Of a stretch of DNA of 64,000 nt, positions 46,293 to 56,873 are shown piece after piece. A program made the position numbers and the translations under genes. Under the pieces are notes generated by a model. The model did no database searches. It saw only the letters and a list, made by a program, of their open reading frames with translations, and had not been told where the DNA came from. Numbering within the stretch: the stretch's first letter is position 1; every line of letters starts with the position of its first letter. Source of the stretch: Capronia americana (taxonomy: Eukaryota > Ascomycota > Eurotiomycetes > Chaetothyriales > Herpotrichiellaceae); contig JADWQD010000008.1 of NCBI GenBank assembly GCA_016110215.1, forward strand, positions 930,001-994,000, given 5' to 3'.

Positions 46293-47207
46293 ATGGCCAC
46301 AGAAAAGAAAATGGTGGCCATCATTGGCGCTGGACCCGTAGGCTGTGCCTTTGCACTGCATCTCGTCAAGGCCGGACACGACGTCACAATCGTCGGCCGT
46401 GGTCAACGCCTCGCGACCCTCCAGGAAAACGGCGGCGTGCTGGCAAAGAAGTCGGAAAAAGCGACGGAAATCTCCAAGACTCCGGTGAGAGCGGTCGGAT
46501 CTCTCGATACCGCACAGCCCTGGGACCTAATCCTCCTGACCATTACGGAGCACCAATTTGACGATCAATTGTACGCTACCCTTAAAGCATGTCCCCAAAG
46601 AACCGAGATCCTCTTCATGTTCAATACTTTCGCATCGCTGGATAAGTACTTCGACGTCCTGGGCAAGGAACGCTGCATCATGGGCTTTCCGTCGATCACA
46701 GCATCTTTCTACGATGGGGCATTGGTGCACCAGTTCCTCGGCTTCGGACAAATCACCATCATCTCATCACCCGCATGGCGATCTATCTTCTCCGCCGCAG
46801 GAATTCCTTGTGTCCACGAGCCCGATATGCAAAGCTGGCTACGCACACATGCCGTCATGGTCGTGGGCATCATGAGCGCGATCGCTGCCGCTTCCAAAAG
46901 GAATTCGGGATTGACATGGGCTGAAGCAGGGCTGAGAACTGGGGCTGCGAGGGAAGGGTTTCAGTTGGTTATGAAGCTGGGGAATAAAATCACGCCCAGA
47001 TTTCTCTACTATCTTGTTGTTGTTGCGCCGAGCTTCGTGCTCACCGGGTTGCTTTGGGTTTTGACAAGAGTACCTAGTCTGCGCAATAACCCGCAGGTGC
47101 CCAACTGGGAACGAGAGTTTCTTGGTTTGGCGGAAAGCATCATTGGAGCAGCGCCTTCAGAGAACGACGTACGACTAATCAGCCAGCTAAGGTCGAAGTT
47201 TATATAA
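46293..47207 (+). CDS. Ketopantoate reductase (ApbA/PanE)-like NADP-dependent oxidoreductase
   Basis: A single exon of 304 residues beginning MATEKKMVAIIGAGPVGCAF. The N-terminal Rossmann fold is clear: GAGPVG dinucleotide motif, HLVKAGHDVTIVGRGQRLA with a basic residue after beta-2 suited to NADPH, and the domain end DLILLTITEHQFDDQL. The middle reads LFMFNTFASLDKYFDVLGKER and FGFPS-type MGFPSITASFYDGAL, as in fungal members of the ApbA superfamily. The C-terminal half is helical with a hydrophobic stretch (YYLVVVAPSFVLTGLLWVLT) that differs from true ketopantoate reductases, and the conserved catalytic Lys/Glu of PanE is not obvious. So a role in pantothenate synthesis is doubtful; a related reductase of unknown substrate is more likely. 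The gene sits alone between two copies of the dispersed repeat. Confidence 0.72.
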   Translation: MATEKKMVAIIGAGPVGCAFALHLVKAGHDVTIVGRGQRLATLQENGGVLAKKSEKATEISKTPVRAVGSLDTAQPWDLILLTITEHQFDDQLYATLKACPQRTEILFMFNTFASLDKYFDVLGKERCIMGFPSITASFYDGALVHQFLGFGQITIISSPAWRSIFSAAGIPCVHEPDMQSWLRTHAVMVVGIMSAIAAASKRNSGLTWAEAGLRTGAAREGFQLVMKLGNKITPRFLYYLVVVAPSFVLTGLLWVLTRVPSLRNNPQVPNWEREFLGLAESIIGAAPSENDVRLISQLRSKFI

Positions 47208-47718
47208 GTGAATGGTGTATTGGCCTAGGATAACTAGTGTGTAACCCAGTAGTTGATAGACTGCGTTTTAGGGTTGCATTTGAAGATCTCGACTCCCAAC
47301 ATACGGCCTAACCTGATCCCAAGGTGGATTTCCTGGACAACAACTTTACTTCCCCATTATGCTCTGCAGTATCCTAATCGGAAGGCGAGTTCTTCCATAC
47401 CGTAGACACCCTCTCTGACACAGGGTACAACACCGCACTTGCCTGACACCCTCGTGCCCTTGGAGGTCGCGTTGATTCAAAGCTCTTAGTGCGAAAAAGC
47501 GGATCGTACGGTCGACAGTGTAGGATATGCAGAAGATCAGATTGAGAGTGTAACATGACTATAAGATCCGATGAGGTATTCCGGTAGGATAACCTAGGAT
47601 ACCGAAATACGTTCGCAAAAGTCTAGCTCTCAAGTTGTTACGGGCAGCCCAAATCAGGCCGAGAAGTAGGGCTGAGAGAGGCTAGCCGGGGGGCAGCTAG
47701 GGGCAATGCACTGCTCGG

Positions 47719-47906
47719 GACATCTCAGGTTAAGGCAGCGACTCCTCAGGCTGGAGGATGAATGCAGAAGCCGCCCTCGTCGAGATTCCGATGTCGAACT
47801 ACCTGTTTCACCACCGGAATCTCGACGCCTCCCTCCCTCCTGTTCCACGTGACCCTGCGCCGCTTTTATTCAGGCCGGCTCGCGTCCGGCTCAACGTCGG
47901 CTCAGG
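47719..47906. repeat. Dispersed repeat, copy 2, with perfect 12-bp inverted repeat
   Basis: Aligns with the copies at 45369 and 50323. The inverted arms GTCGAGATTCCG (47779-47790) and CGGAATCTCGAC (47815-47826) are perfectly complementary around a 24-base loop. The right end is rich in CCGGCT units. Confidence 0.78.
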
Positions 47907-48303
47907 GCCGGCTGGGCTAGGTCACCCTGCTGACGACAAGTAGTAGACACCACTCGGTTAAAAAACTGCCTTTGCCCAGCATTTGACATTCGTTTGACAT
48001 TGACAACATTAGATACTGAATGTAGAGCCTTACAAACATACTGGGGCATCAATACGGGGGTATCTAGTCTATCAAGTTCCAACCATATCCGACCATGTTC
48101 TGTGAACCAATCTCAATGTTCTTGATCCCCCAGCGTTAATCTTCGGCCTTTGTCAATCCATCTCTTCTTACCTATTCCCTCTTCCCCAGTTGCGTCGCCT
48201 CTTCTTGAATCCCCGGCCATATCCGACCATCAATCCATCTCGTCCTTCTGGTCCTCTTCCTCGTCCTTGGGGTCGTCATCGTCCTCACTTTCATCCTCCT
48301 CCT

Positions 48304-48345
48304 GATCCCGATCCCGGTCCCGGTCCCGGTCCCGGTCCTCGTCCT
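48304..48345. repeat. (GGTCCC)n-type microsatellite
   Basis: Four to five near-perfect GGTCCC hexamers preceded by GATCCC and followed by TCGTCCTC. Frames through it on either strand are low-complexity and not supported as genes. Confidence 0.7.
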
Positions 48346-48397
48346 CTTCCTCTTTCTCTCAAATCCCATTTCTGCAACCGAGCGAAGTGCAGGCGTC

Positions 48398-49711
48398 TCA
48401 GTTCGTTCCGTCGACTTCGGTCAATGTCTTGATTGCCACCAATCGCATCTGGTCTGCCACCGATTTCAGAAACGTGTCAGCACCCCAGCGCAACACATTC
48501 TCCACGGCAATGAAGAATTCTTCGATGGTCTCTTTCAGCATTGCGTTGCAGATCTTGACCAGCTTCATGTTGAAGATACGCCGACCTTCCTCGACGCAGG
48601 TGTAGTGAGCCCACAGCTCGTGGTAGGGTCCTTCGGTGCAAATGGAAAAGAAGAGAGGATATTGATATTCACTATCGTCAAACTCCGAGGCTGCGCTCTT
48701 CGCCATCTCCGTAAGATGAAGCTGAAAATTTAGGGCACTCGCTCCCGAAACGGCGGCCTGATTTTGTGCTTCGGAGATTTGCTTTCCGGTTAGGTAAGCC
48801 TTTGCCTCAAGAGTCGCAAATGGAAAAAAGACGCGACCAGTTTCCATAACCGTTAGGAGTAGCTTTTCTTCGTTCTGGTCTAGGGAGTCGTATTCTGTCT
48901 GAAGTCTTCGAAGAAATTCCTGGGCCTGAGTTTGGGAGAAAACTGGTGAGGAGAGAGAGTCCAAGAACGCTTTTCGGCCAATACCAATTGTGATATCCGG
49001 ACAAGGTGTTTTGATTGCAGGAGCCCCTTGGTCATCTCGGAAAATCGGGTTGCCCTTTGATATACCTGGCTTGAATTCATATCGCCAATCGGCTTCAGGT
49101 TGAAGGGAGATATTCGGTCTCAACATATCTCGAAGCGCATCACGACAAAGACCAACAAAACTGACTTCCATACTTTTATTGTCACTGATCTCCCGACAAC
49201 AATTGTAGAACCGTTCAGCGGTGTTGTGAATCACAGCTCGGCGCTCCTCGGACAGAACTTTTGCTTTCACAATATTATCGATCTCACCTTGGAAGTGGTC
49301 TGGAATATCATCATCAAAGAAGATATTAACAACATTGAGACGGTGGATGCGATAGCCGCCATTAGTGCTAGGCGCTTGCTTGCTTTGAGTTTGGGTTCGC
49401 TTTGTGGTTGTCATGGTCTCTTCGCCGATCCTTTTTCTCTTGGCCATCCCTTCTTCGTTGAGTATTCGGAGGTTCTCCTCCGTCAGGCTATGGATAGAGG
49501 GCGGGAGTTTTGGAGATTCCAGTTCCGATTCCACAGAGTGCGTTGGTTCAGAGTGCGGTTGTTTAGTGCGGTTTCGGTGGCTAGTTTGGGCGTAGGAAAA
49601 TGGAGGCTTGTTTTGCAATCGTCTACTCCTCCGATAGCCAGAGCCGGTTGCAGCTTGCAGCCGATTCTTGCTGGCGGTAGTAGGACGACTCGCTCGCAGA
49701 GGGGGAGACAT
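48398..49711 (-). CDS. Fungal PD-(D/E)XK-like protein of the DUF7924 type
   Basis: A single exon of 437 residues from ATG 49711. The N-terminal 110 residues are basic and Ser/Thr/Gln-rich (RRSRRLQNKP, AKRKRIG), probably disordered and possibly a nuclear signal. The folded part begins near NVVNIFFDDDIPDHFQGE and includes TPCPDITIGIGRKAFL, then VFFPFATLEAKAYLTGKQ, ALNFQLHLTEMAK, PLFFSICTEGPYHELWAHYT and a C-terminal helix LLR-type end (VRWGADTFLKSVADQM-like). The D-I-T-I-G plus E-A-K pair is the arrangement expected for the PD-(D/E)XK nuclease fold (D...ExK), and the order matches large families of fungal proteins with a DUF7924-like domain. Nuclease activity is not established. These proteins multiply in accessory regions of fungal genomes, which fits its place between repeats 2 and 3. 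Confidence 0.65.
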   Translation of the reverse strand: MSPPLRASRPTTASKNRLQAATGSGYRRSRRLQNKPPFSYAQTSHRNRTKQPHSEPTHSVESELESPKLPPSIHSLTEENLRILNEEGMAKRKRIGEETMTTTKRTQTQSKQAPSTNGGYRIHRLNVVNIFFDDDIPDHFQGEIDNIVKAKVLSEERRAVIHNTAERFYNCCREISDNKSMEVSFVGLCRDALRDMLRPNISLQPEADWRYEFKPGISKGNPIFRDDQGAPAIKTPCPDITIGIGRKAFLDSLSSPVFSQTQAQEFLRRLQTEYDSLDQNEEKLLLTVMETGRVFFPFATLEAKAYLTGKQISEAQNQAAVSGASALNFQLHLTEMAKSAASEFDDSEYQYPLFFSICTEGPYHELWAHYTCVEEGRRIFNMKLVKICNAMLKETIEEFFIAVENVLRWGADTFLKSVADQMRLVAIKTLTEVDGTN

Positions 49712-50601
49712 AGAAAGAGAGGAGAGACGAAGTCAACTGTGGGTGGGAAAGCAGGAGCGTCTAACGCAGAGCAGATGGGTTGGTATCTTTGTTTGTTTGC
49801 GATTTTATAGGGGACTGGCGCTCGTGGGCTCTTACATTCCATATTCCCTTGGCCAGCGTTGGTATTTCGCCGTGTGCGGGAGTAGCCCGCCATATTCCGT
49901 CCCTTACGCGGCGTAAGTGTTCAAAGTCGCATTAGATCAAAATATCTACAACACTTTTTGCAGAGCCTATACGAGATTAGTGAAGGGTAAGCGTAAAGGT
50001 GAGAGGGAGGGTAAGTCGTTATAAAAGCGGCATATCCTATAAGCCTAAGACAGTTTATACTTGATCCACTAACCTCAGTCGCTAGCCTCGATCCGTGCCG
50101 GCGAGGATACTAGCGACAAGAACATTAGTACCGAGTATAGAGAAAGGGGAACTTAGAAGTCCCGAATCTTGGGTAGTCTTGGCCGATACATTAGAAGAGT
50201 AAAGTGGCAACTATAGGCGGGTGCCGGAAACAAGACTCCTGGCCCAGATGGAGGCCCGCTTTGACTGTTCCTCAGGCTGAATGACATCACGGTCAGTCAC
50301 ATGTAGGGCTTACTCAGGACGGCTCAGGCTGAAGCAGCAACGTCTCAGGTGCAAAGACGGAAATGCAAAGTCCTCATATCGAGATTCCGATGTCGAAGTC
50401 CCTGTATCACAATGTCAAATCACGATGCCAAGTGTAACATACGACGTGGTGGCCAAGCCCGGCTGAGGCACATATTTGCGCCCAATCATGTCCGATAACC
50501 GGCGGGAGACTTAATCCCCCGCAACATCACCTTCGTTCCTTAATTACTGTCATAGTTTCTTTGGCTATCTGATAGACTCGACGAACTTGTTCCTCATCAA
50601 T
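49712..50601. other. Non-coding stretch with repeat copy 3; promoter of the copper ATPase
   Basis: 890 bp. The part 49918-50160 is AT-richer with many TATA/TAAG words and reads like degenerate repeat sequence. Repeat copy 3 lies at about 50323-50430. The rest leads into the copper ATPase. Confidence 0.35.
50323..50430. repeat. Dispersed repeat, copy 3 (degenerate)
   Basis: Shares CTCAGG-TGAAGCAGC-AC, a CTCAGG block and ATCGAGATTCCGATGTCGAA (50378-50397) with copies 1 and 2, but the right inverted arm is mutated (TCAAATCACGATG), so the hairpin is lost. Confidence 0.65.
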
Positions 50602-53600
50602 ATGACCTGCTGTGCGGGCGAAAGGGTCAGCGGTCCAAGTGACTGCTGTGGTGGCTCGGTGCGACAGCTTCCAACCTTGGATGGTTGCGGTGGCGGCGGT
50701 GCTAGCGGCGGCGGGGGATGTTGTGGTTCAACAAAGCCGTCAATAGCAGAAATGACACCTGATGCTGGCGGCTGCGGCGGCGGGTGTTGTGACTCGACAA
50801 AGTCGTCAATAGCAGAAATAAAATCCGATGCTGGTGGCTGCGGCGGTGGTGGTGCTGTCAGCGGCGGGGGATGTTGTGGTTCAACAAAGTCGTCAATGAC
50901 AGAAATGAAACCTGATGCTGACGGCTGCGGCGGCGGATGTTGTGACTCGACAACCTCGTCAGTGGCAGAATCGAAACCGGACGCAGACACGGGAGACTAC
51001 TGTACCGGGGATGCTCGATGCGATGGTAATGAGCTAATCACATAGCATTTCGAAGTGATCTTCCGCTGACCGGATCTACAGAAACCTGCATCAAGGCCGC
51101 CGCAGCTCTGGAGTGCTCCATGGCGTGCGCCGATCAGCAGGAGGTGTGCTCCCGCGAGACAAACGGCCACGAAACCGAGAAGAGTACTCGGTGCAACTCT
51201 ACTGATCCTGACGGTCCGGACCCAAAGTCGAGGAGCCTCGTTCCCCTCAACGAAACACATGACCATGCTCACGGAGAGAATGGGAAGCATTCTGACGAGC
51301 CTTGCAATGACCACCTCAATGCCGCCATGGAGAAATATGCTGCATACCTCGAGTCGGCTCGGTGCATCTGTCGCAGTATTATTGCTTCGGCTTCACGAGT
51401 TGAGTCAAAGTCATGCTGCCAAAAGCCTTCTACTGGTGGTGGCATCACTGCATTCAGCACCTCCTGCTACCCAAAGCCCTCAACTGATGGCGTCACGGCA
51501 TTCAGCACTTCGCGGAGCCGTCAACCTGGCCTGAAAGAAAGCGAGTCCGTCTTGTCCCGCCGTGGTCTGAAGGAGCCATCGGCGAAATCGGCATCAGCAC
51601 GGCCTGAAGTCAAGTGCTGTGGCGGTCGCCAGAATGTTGATAACATTACACGCGAGCGTAAGGCTGCTGCGGAAGCGACCCCGATGGACATCGAGAAGGC
51701 GGCAGGCTTTTCACATGTCCTCCTCAAAGTCACAGGAATGGACTGTTCTGGCTGCGCGAACAGCTTGACACGAGCCCTTAAGGATGTGGCGGGCACCGAG
51801 AACGTGAGGGTCATTTTCATCAGCGGGACTGCTGAATTCGACCTCGACACCGACGTCAACACCCTGGTCAACGTGATTCGCCGTGCCCAGCAAGCCACTC
51901 GCTACAAACTAACGCCAATCGCTTCCGACACGCAAAGCATCGACGTCATTATGAGTGCGATAGAGGCAATCAAGTTTCGAGACAACCTACCACGGGGGGT
52001 CGAACGCTGTGAGAAGCTTTCAAAGACAACTTACGAGATCGGATATGACCCCTGCATTATCGGTGCGAGAGATATCCTTGCCGGTATCGATGCTCAACTC
52101 GGACCTCCACGCGGCGATTCCCTTGCTGATAAAGGAAAGCAGAGGCTGATTCGGGTCTTTGCTTTGACTACCGCGGCCTTCGTCCTGACGACGCCTGTTG
52201 TTGTACTCGAATGGGGACGTCCTTCTGGTGTTTCTGAGCATACTACTCTGATAATTGCTGTGATCCTTGCCACCATGGTTCAAGCGATTGCCGTGTCAGA
52301 GTTCTATATTCCTGCGATATCGTCCCTGATATACAACAAAGTGGTGGAAATGGATATGCTTGTGGTCATCAGCATTACCGCCGCATACTTCTACTCCATC
52401 GTCGCGACTGGATTCTTCTTTGCCGGGATCGAGCTGGAGACTAGGCCATTCTTCGAGACAAGCACTTTACTGGTTACGTTAATCTTGCTTGGTCGACTCC
52501 TTGCCGCTTGGGCTCGCAAAAGAGCGGTGAAAGCAGTTTCCTTGCAATCTCTGCAAGCATCAACGGCGATGCTTATTGACCACAGAATAGGCGAAGCCTC
52601 CGAGATTGATGCCCGGTTACTTCAATATGGGGACAACATCGAAATACTGCCGCATTCCCGGATCGTCACCGATGCCGAGGTGCTTGAAGGGACGAGCGAG
52701 GTAGACGAGTCAATGCTTACGGGCGAGAGCCTCCCCGTGTTTAAGGCCGTCGGAAAATCCCTTGTGTCTGGCACCGTTAACGGTGGCGGCCGGTTGGTAG
52801 CACGGGTCTCTCGCTTGCCAGGAAAAAATACGATCACTGATATCGCCAACTTAGTCGAGCAGGCGCAGGGTTATAAACCGCAGATACAGGACTTGGCTGA
52901 TAAGGTGGCCGGATATTTCATCCCGGTCGTGTGCACGGCAGCCCTTATTGTCCTGGTGATTTGGGTCGTGGTTATTATGGAGGTTCGAAAACAACCTGCT
53001 GGTGATGCTATCGGATCTGCGATTGGATATGCTATCGCGGTGTTGGCTATCAGCTGCCCTTGTGCGCTGGGGTTGGCCGTGCCGATGGTGCTTGTGGTTG
53101 CCGGCGGCGTAGCTGCCCGCGCAGGGGTGATTATCAAGACTGCAGATGTCATCGAACGCGGCTTCAAAGTCACCGATGTGGTGTTCGACAAGACGGGCAC
53201 GCTCACGGAACCAAGCCTAGAAGTCGTGCGCGAGGTGATTACTCCCACCAATCAGGCTGGCGAAGATATCGTGCTTGCTATCGTTATGGCTATGGTAAGG
53301 AGCAACAAGCATCCTGTGTCCGAAGCAGTGGCCAAGGCGCTTGAGACACGAGGGATACAGAACATTGAAATTCAAGGGCTCGCTTCCATTCCTGGCTGCG
53401 GAGTCGAAGCGCAATGGAGCGGACTAACGATTCGTGCTGGCAACGCGAAGTGGCTCAATATCGGCGATACATCTCAAGTCCTGGAATTCGCAGCACAAGG
53501 GTTAACAATGCTGTGCGTGACGATTGGCAATCACCAGGCTGCACTATTTGGCCTCAAGGCCCGTCTTCGCCACGGGGCGGCAGGGGTCGTCCGAGAACTT

Positions 53601-54113
53601 CAGCGCCGCAATATTGCCGTCCATATTGTGAGCGGCGACGCTCGCCGAGTAGTCGAAGGCGTCGCCGCCGAAATTGGCGTTCCTCTGGAGAACGTCGCGG
53701 CAGAAAGGACACCTGGGCAGAAGCAGGAGTATGTGCGCCAGCTTATGGAGGCCGGGAAGATCACCCTGTTTTGTGGAGATGGAACGAACGACGCGGTCGC
53801 CGTGGCACAGGCGCACGTAGGCGTTCAGATCGAGTCTTCATCAGATGTCACCCGTGCCACGGCAGACGTTGTTCTTCTTCACAATCTCGATGGTGTGGTC
53901 AGTCTGCTCGACGTGTCCAAGGCCGCATTTCGACGTATCACGTTCAACTTCATATGGTCAGCCGTGTATAACGTGCTAGCCATCTTGCTGGCGGCAGGGG
54001 CTTTTGTCAAGGTCCGCATTCCGCCTGCGTATGCGGGCCTTGGGGAGATGGTGAGTGTGTTGCCGGTCATCATTGTTGCTTTGACCCAGCCGAAGCTGAA
54101 GGCGAGGAAGTGA
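50602..54113 (+). CDS. crpA: P1B-type copper-exporting ATPase, CrpA/PCA1 type, with Cys-rich N-terminus
   Basis: Two exons (50602-51025, 51082-54113) encode 1151 residues. The 56-nt intron (GTAATG...CTACAG, branch CTGAC) joins DARCD to ETCIKAAAALECSMAC. Exon 1 begins MTCCAGERVSGPSDCCGG and contains four CC-containing units (GGCCGSTK, GGCCDSTK, GGCCGSTK, GGCCDSTT), each followed by a short Ser/Ile/Glu/Met spacer; such CC motifs are typical of the fungal copper-resistance pump CrpA. A further CC-rich part precedes an HMA domain with VTGMDCSGCANS (C363, C366). Then come the transmembrane and catalytic segments: actuator loop SMLTGES, the transmembrane ion motif SCPCALG (800-802), phosphorylation motif DKTGTLT with Asp844, the HP motif NKHPVSEAV, and GDGTNDAVAV. 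The protein should export Cu (or Ag/Cd) at the plasma membrane. Without exon 1 the frame would begin at 51120 and lose the Cys repeats. Confidence 0.9.
50719..50990 (+). repeat. Coding tandem repeat in the copper-ATPase N-terminus
   Basis: Four units start with TGTTGTG at 50719, 50785, 50872 and 50938 (spacing 66, 87, 66). Units 1 and 3 read CCGST, units 2 and 4 CCDST, so the basic event is a duplication of a 153-bp pair. Each unit encodes a CC pair followed by S-I/M-x-E and a Gly/Cys run. Confidence 0.85.
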
Positions 54114-54621
54114 AATTGCAATTGAGGGTCAGGGAGAGCGTTGGGTCCACGGATGCTTTGTATGTTCCAACCATGTGTCGTTCGTTACGCCAGAGTCAGT
54201 CATAGTCAAGCCGCTCTTTATTAGCAGCCCGGTCTCACAGGGAGGGAGGTCCAGATTGAGAATCAACCAGACCAAAATCTGGTGCAAATGCCCGTTGTCC
54301 GTGCCAAGCCAGATTGAAACGTGCTGGATGTAGTAGGTCGAGCGAGTCCCCACACTTTGCGTTGTGCCTTAATGCTCCGCCGAAGTTTGGGCGGGACGAG
54401 TACGGCAGGCTACAGCTGCAGCCACGACATCAAACTTGTGAAGTCGCGCGTTGCTCGCCTCTGTCTCTGCCTGTCACGTCTGTCTCCTCCTCCGCGTTTG
54501 ATGATATTTGCAACTAGTTCGTCTTGCCGTCAATCTCAGCAATCTCAGCAATCTCAGCAGCTCTGCCGCTCCTCCGTCATCTGAGTGGAAGCCTTCAGAA
54601 GGGCAATCTGATCCCGGCAAG
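54114..54621. other. Intergenic: 3' end of copper ATPase, leader of rae1
   Basis: 508 bp with no gene. Near the right end a TCTCAGCAA unit is repeated about three times (54535-54560). Confidence 0.4.
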
Positions 54622-55756
54622 ATGTCTGGGCTCTTTGGTACCGCGGCTCCGTCCGCTACGACAAGCACGACCGGAGACCTCTCGAAGGATGTCGCGTTAG
54701 TACAACCGCCTGAAGACAGCACCTCACATCTGGCGTTTTCTCCTACCGGCGACTTTCTGGCGGTCTCGTCATGGGACAAGAAAGTGCGGATATATCAGGT
54801 CAATGAGCAGGGCCAGAGTGAAGGCAAGGCCTCGATGGACTTCGAGGCACCAGTCTTGAACTGCGCTTGGTCGGATGTAGGGCACATCGCCGTTCAATCT
54901 ATGAAACAGAACGCTGACTTATGAACAGGACGGAACCAAAGTGGCAGGCTGCGGCGCCGACAAGACCTTCCGCCTCCTTGACCTGGGCTCCGGCACTACG
55001 ACTCCCTCAACTCTCGTTGCCCACGAACAGCCTGTCAGATGCTGCCGCTTCGCCACAATCAACAATTCTTCAGTGCTGATAACGGGCTCTTGGGACAAGA
55101 CGGTCAAATACTGGGACCTACGAGCACCCAATCCTGTCGCAACACTGCAATGTCAAGATCGAGTCTACTCCATGGACGTGAAGAACCAATTGCTTGTCAT
55201 CGCCACGGCGGATCGCTACATCAACATCGTTGGCTTCAACGACCCTTCGAAGTTCTACAAGACAGTCCAGAGCCCGCTGAAATTCCAGACGAGGGTAGTT
55301 AGTTGCTTCACCGATGCGACGGGCTTTGCAGTGGGCAGTATCGAGGGTCGGTGCGCAATTCAATACGTCGAAGAGAAGTCCGCAGACAACAATTTCAGTT
55401 TCAAATGCCACCGGGATACACCGACGTCAGGTCCCAATCGAGACGTCGCAAATGTCTACGCCGTCAATGCCATTTCTTTCCACCCCATCCACGGCACATT
55501 CTCAACAGCCGGAAGCGATGGCACATTCCACTTCTGGGACGGCAACGCGAAGCACAGATTGAAGGGATATCCTGCTGTGGGGTCGCCTATCACCGCCACG
55601 GCCTTTAACCGACAGGGCACTGTGTTTGCCTATGCAATGTGCTATGATTGGAGTCAGGGCTACCAAAAGAATACACCGCAGAACCCCAATAAGATCATGT
55701 TGCATGGTGTGCAACCCGAGGAGGTGAAGCCGAGACCCGGTGGCAAGAAGAGATGA
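54622..55756 (+). CDS. rae1: mRNA export WD40 protein Rae1/Gle2
   Basis: Two exons (54622-54876, 54929-55756) encode 360 residues, the usual length. The intron of 52 nt (GTAGGG...AACAG, with a CTGAC branch) is in phase 0 and joins CAWSD to DGTKVAGCGADK. WD repeats can be followed from LAFSPTGDFLAVSSWDKKV to the end: FRLLDLGSG, VLITGSWDKTVKYWDLR, YSMDVKNQLLVIATADRY, GFAVGSIEGRCAIQYVEE, AISFHPIHGTFSTAGSDGTF, HFWDGNAKHRLKGYP and TAFNRQGTVFAYAMCYDWSQ. SWDKTVKYWDLR and the KGY/YDWS end are hallmarks of Rae1/Gle2, which binds the GLEBS motif of nucleoporin Nup98/Nup116 at the nuclear pore and takes part in mRNA export and spindle checkpoint control. The N-terminal MSGLFGTAAPS is typical. Confidence 0.95.
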
Positions 55757-56873
55757 TGAGAAACTCAAAGCTCGCACCAGACAGTATGCATCCTACGTCG
55801 GACCATGAACAGTGACCCGGGATGTGCAAGGGGACAGACATAATGTGGATAAAGGCGATCGGGGAGGTACCGAGACAGCAACCACGACGATCATCACCCA
55901 CACCAGGATGGCCACGATGCAAAGCGACAACGAGATGTCTGTTCGGTATTTGCATTGCAGGAATCAAGAGACCCGGCTCACACGTGAAATGTGCCGTGTA
56001 GCCAGAACCCTCCTCGAGGATGGGACACGACTCTAGGAGAAAGGAAACTCAAGACAGACAATCGTGGAAATCTTTTTCGGAGCTCTTTCCCTGCCATAGA
56101 CCAGCAAACTTGCGGCATAGTCTCCGGAGACGCTATGGGGTGGCCTTGAAGTCATTGAAGAAGGGAAATAAGCAGACTGGTAGGCCTCAAGCCTGTATAT
56201 GGCTGTGCGTCTAGACGGCGATAGCCCGCAAACCGATCGACAGATCGACAGGGCACAAAGAATGAGCTCGAGGTCGAAGAACCCCTGCCTCTGCGCTGAT
56301 AATTCACAAGTCCGAAGTTTTCCCTACAATTGCACGCCCTCGCTTTCATGTCAAACTGTACTTTCTACACGCGGGAAATGCTCTGCCCTGTTCCATTTGT
56401 TCTTTCGCGCCCGTGCCGTGCCGAGAATGCACGCCGCTGATACTGACTGTACTCCAGCGCCATTCGTGGGAAAAAAGCAACAAGCCCCATTCCGATACGC
56501 CCACCCGCTTGCAAATTGTGGTCGAGATTTTTCGTTGGTCGTGCTGTGCTGTGTTGTATTGTGCCTGTGTTATGCTGTGCTGTTCCTTGTTCCTGGGCCC
56601 GAATTAAACCTCGTGCATTTCAGACTAGGAATCGTGTCGCTGGTTTTCGTACATCCTCAACTCCCTCATTAGCAGGCTCAATCTGTAGACTACTGGCCCG
56701 CGTGACATGACCAGCGAGTTCGGGGTTTGCCATGCCATGCTAGGCCCCGATGTCTGCTGCAAAATGTAGCCAAGCGTGGCTCTCGTCGTCTCCGACTTTC
56801 TTTTGGCTTCTTGAGTGGATAACGTCAAGGCCGCTGTTCTTGCATCGCAGTGCCTTAGTGAAAGTTTGGAACC
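55757..56873. other. Convergent intergenic region (rae1 / Kelch-BTB gene)
   Basis: 1.1 kb holding two 3' ends. A CTGTGTTGT/TGCTGTGC-rich simple stretch lies at about 56540-56590. No coding frame is supported. Confidence 0.4.

Larger units (their letters stand above)
47208..48397. other. Non-coding stretch with repeat copy 2 and a GGTCCC microsatellite
   Basis: 1.2 kb without a supported gene. It holds the dispersed repeat (47719-47906) and a short GGTCCC/TCCTCG tandem at about 48289-48356. Confidence 0.4.

Noticed and set aside
49918..50160. AT-richer stretch resembling a RIP-degraded retroelement
   Set aside because: The impression rests on word composition only; no reverse transcriptase, integrase or LTR could be read.
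50565..50990. Pro/Gln-rich open frame on the minus strand (PPPQP repeats)
   Set aside because: It is the antisense reading of the GGC-rich CC-repeat exon of the copper ATPase. The plus strand has the splice signals and the family match.
53414..53971. 185-codon Arg-rich plus-strand frame
   Set aside because: Out-of-frame shadow inside the copper-ATPase phosphorylation and hinge domain.
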